Positions 7,701 to 8,287 of a stretch of DNA of 8,287 nt are shown here, in pieces. Origin of the DNA: an uncultured bacterium (GTDB taxonomy: Bacteria > Planctomycetota > Phycisphaerae > Phycisphaerales > UBA1924); contig CALKYH010000313.1 in NCBI GenBank assembly GCA_938003595.1, positions 1-8,287 on the forward strand, in the 5' to 3' direction. The notes under the pieces were generated by a model. That model was not told where the DNA came from. It ran no database searches and saw only the letters and a program-made list of their open reading frames with translations. Numbering within the stretch: position 1 is the stretch's first letter; each line of letters opens with the position of its first letter. The position numbers and the translations under genes are program-made.

Positions 7701-7984
7701 TCGACGCCTGCCTGATCACCGGCCCCGTGCGCCTGCGCGCCATCATCCTCACCACGCTCACGACCTTCCTGGGCCTCTCGCCGCTGATGCTCGAGCAGTC
7801 CTTCCAGGCCAAGTTCCTCATCCCGATGGCCATCACCATCTCCTTCGGCCTGATCGCCGGCACCTTCCAGACGCTCTTCGTCCTGCCCGCGCTGCTCGTC
7901 GCCGGCGAGGATGTCCGGCGGTGGCTCCGCTGGATCTGGCACGCCGGCCGCCCACCCGCGCCCGAAGCCGAACCCGCGCACTGA
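4742..7984 (+). CDS. RND efflux transporter permease (AcrB/AcrD/AcrF family)
   Basis: This 1,080-residue proton-driven inner-membrane pump has the duplicated RND layout. TM1 is at about 12-31 and a first periplasmic loop spans 32-363. TM2-6 lie between about 366 and 510, TM7 at 561-580, and a second periplasmic loop spans 581-900. TM8-12 lie at about 902-1053. After TM1 comes the family motif FFPEV ... YPGASPDEVE (36-60). TM4 carries the proton-relay pair D428/D429 in IGMLVDDAIVVAEN, matching AcrB D407/D408. At the TM10 site where AcrB has Lys940 there is N967 followed by D968 (GIVVNDSIVFMEF). TM11 keeps RLRAIILTT. About 35 extra residues precede TM2 (302-339). It starts with GTG overlapping the adaptor stop, preceded by GGGGGAG. 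Drug, metal or lipid substrate cannot be assigned; the CusA-type methionine relay is not evident. No TolC homologue is adjacent. Confidence 0.93.
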   Translation: MSLASFGVRRPVVANLLTGAIVVAGLVFGLGLRREFFPEVRPNEVIVAAPYPGASPDEVERSLAIKIEDKVDSIQNIKEINTTVSEGLANIRIEFEPGVDIDDAVGRVKRAVDELQDLPEESERLIISEFEPNIPVISLTLFGDADERVMKQSIRQMREDLRTIPGMGDVSIAGVRTDEIVVEVREDALVRYGLSLPAVTQRIREAMGELPGGAVRTPSANVGVRTEPFRNSADQVRAIIVKADPTGRPVRLEEIAEVRDGFVDVEIRTRFNNKPCVSLTAYARGKEDAVEMAGLVKAYAAGRLRQPIEYSVAERVTAGFRADRKPLRQIAWELGASREPPPGELVTNNDLARFITQRLALLSRNAISGGVVVFLALMLFLRPRVAIWVTSGLIFSVLGTLILMRALDISLNLLTMFGLIIAIGMLVDDAIVVAENIATRHEKGENPIDAGIKGANEVFWPVVATVLTTVFSFMPLRLIEGRLGDLLGALPLVVACALAASLFESIIILPSHMAESLIKADRKGKKTNLVTRTLETVRTGIFDRGLAPLYARALGPALRARWLTLGLALSILIASLGMVAGGRLPFVFLVSADSESLVVPLTMPIGTPLARTDEIVRRIETAALATPEVRSVFTLVGGNFDLEGAPGVNQSHIAQLFIELHPVEERDRRSDQVIQAIRDGIGPIPGVKSIRFEEVQGGPSGRDLAFTIASEDPSRIPPIEAELRSLLDDYDGVYDLSTDADAGQRELRLTLREGAAEMGFTVAGVAQQMRAAVFGLEAYTFAGDREDVDVRVMIDEPTRRSLAAVESMRVFTPPGAGPTRAVPLGEVVQIREDEGYATLRRLDRRRAVTVSADVNNAVANPEEIARAIAPEIRRIQEENPGVSILARGRQEDVADSFRTLPIGLMAAIGVNYVILVWLFSSYTQPLLILIAIPFSMVGAIWAHLLLGYELTMLSLIGFVALAGIVVNDSIVFMEFYNHHRRGRGNALDACLITGPVRLRAIILTTLTTFLGLSPLMLEQSFQAKFLIPMAITISFGLIAGTFQTLFVLPALLVAGEDVRRWLRWIWHAGRPPAPEAEPAH

Positions 7985-7988
7985 CGCT

Positions 7989-8040
7989 GCGACCGTGACC
8001 ACCCGTCGCCGTGCCCGTGACCGCGGCTCGGAGCGGTCGC
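7989..8040 (+). other. Alternative long-range stem in the pump/rtcB spacer
   Basis: GCGACCG (7989-7995) is the perfect complement of CGGTCGC (8034-8040). It uses the same 3' arm as the 8015-8042 hairpin, so the two structures exclude each other. This could be chance in GC-rich DNA. Confidence 0.3.
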
Positions 8041-8042
8041 GG
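8015..8042 (+). terminator. GC-rich hairpin, possible terminator of the efflux operon
   Basis: CCGTGACCGC (8015-8024) pairs with GCGGTCGCGG (8033-8042). The stem is ten base pairs with one T-G wobble, around an eight-base loop. It begins 31 bases after the pump stop codon and ends 15 bases before the rtcB promoter-like box. No T tract follows, so it is not a classical intrinsic terminator; it may stop transcription with Rho or protect the 3' end of the mRNA. Confidence 0.45.
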
Positions 8043-8057
8043 CCTCCTGCGCCCACC

Positions 8058-8063
8058 TACTCT
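8058..8063 (+). promoter_or_regulatory. Candidate -10 box TACTCT for rtcB
   Basis: TACTCT sits in the shared context ACCTACTCTCC and ends six bases before the rtcB ATG at 8070. The expected transcription start is therefore the A of the ATG, giving a leaderless mRNA. The intervening bases are pyrimidine-rich and offer no ribosome site. No -35 match is visible. Confidence 0.42.
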
Positions 8064-8069
8064 CCTCCG

Positions 8070-8287
8070 ATGCCCCACACCAAGTCCCACCACAGCCCCG
8101 GCGCCGCGCCCTGGAAGCAGTGGGGCGACGACCTCGAAGCGTCCGCCATCGACCAGATGCGCGCCGCCGCGGCGCTGCCCGTCTCCGTCGCCGGCGCCCT
8201 CATGCCCGACGCCCACCCCGGCTTCGGCCTGCCCATCGGCGGCGTCCTCGCCACCGACAACGCCGTCATCCCCTACGCCGTCGGCGT
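8070..8287 (+). CDS. rtcB: RtcB-family RNA-splicing ligase, N-terminal fragment
   Basis: The first 72 complete codons of an RtcB-like ligase are visible before the right edge. RtcB joins RNA ends carrying 2',3'-cyclic phosphate or 3'-phosphate to 5'-OH ends, using GTP and manganese. The recognition rests on ALMPDAHPGFGLPIGGVLAT (43-62) and NAVIPYAVGV, which lead into the universal GVDxGC motif. The window ends just before the metal-binding Asp and Cys of that motif, so catalytic competence cannot be confirmed. The sequence carries PGFGLPIGG where E. coli RtcB has a GKG-type loop, pointing to a different RtcB subgroup. The N terminus is about 45 residues before PDAH, close to the usual length, which supports the ATG at 8070. 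It is probably transcribed separately from the efflux operon, from the box at 8058. No rtcA, archease or rtcR gene is visible. Confidence 0.87.
   Translation, partial: MPHTKSHHSPGAAPWKQWGDDLEASAIDQMRAAAALPVSVAGALMPDAHPGFGLPIGGVLATDNAVIPYAVG

Noticed and set aside
4600..7998. Open frame of 1,132 codons overlapping the pump gene in another plus-strand frame
   Set aside because: The product is almost wholly Arg, Pro, His and Ala with no domain; it is the out-of-frame reading of GC-rich pump codons.
5978..8056. Antisense open frame of 692 codons rich in Gly, Asp, Glu and Ala
   Set aside because: It is low-complexity and mirrors the pump codons on the opposite strand; stops are scarce because of base composition.
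1..8287. CRISPR array, tRNA or rRNA genes, transposon ends, long direct repeats
   Set aside because: None were visible on either strand; the recurring short words are codon repetition in GC-rich genes.

Overview
The window is GC-rich (about 70% by eye) bacterial DNA. It most resembles the Planctomycetota, probably Phycisphaerae. The reasons are the alternative GlmU-type protein, an RtcB with a PDAHPGFGLPIGGV loop, the very compact layout, and starts without Shine-Dalgarno sequences. The phylum is an inference; no rRNA or other decisive marker is present. I see no tRNA, rRNA, CRISPR array, insertion sequence or phage gene.

Layout, left to right: (1) a minus-strand pair, a GlmU-family left-handed beta-helix protein followed by the 5' end of polA (DNA polymerase I), joined by a 4-base GTGA overlap; polA runs off the left edge. 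(2) Divergent from the pair across only 39 bases, a plus-strand HAD-superfamily phosphatase/phosphomutase. (3) Convergent with it, and sharing the four bases of both stop codons, a minus-strand BioY biotin transporter. (4) A 133-base divergent spacer, then a plus-strand efflux operon: a membrane-anchored periplasmic adaptor and an RND inner-membrane pump, again joined by a GTGA overlap. (5) An 85-base spacer with a strong hairpin and a promoter-like box, then the 5' end of rtcB (RNA ligase), which runs off the right edge.

The adaptor and RND pump should form the inner-membrane and periplasmic parts of one tripartite efflux complex; no TolC-like outer-membrane partner is in the window. BioY imports biotin. 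The GlmU-like protein probably acts in amino-sugar or sugar-nucleotide metabolism. PolA and RtcB are housekeeping repair enzymes. I do not see a new multi-gene system here.

The most unusual signal is in the DNA itself. The palindrome ACGT never occurs in the 8,287 bases, although ACG occurs about 143 times. Histidine, asparagine, aspartate and tyrosine codons before valine all end in T, in genes where C-ending codons dominate. Three plus-strand starts also share an ACCTAC[C/T][A/C]TCC box, and several genes look leaderless.
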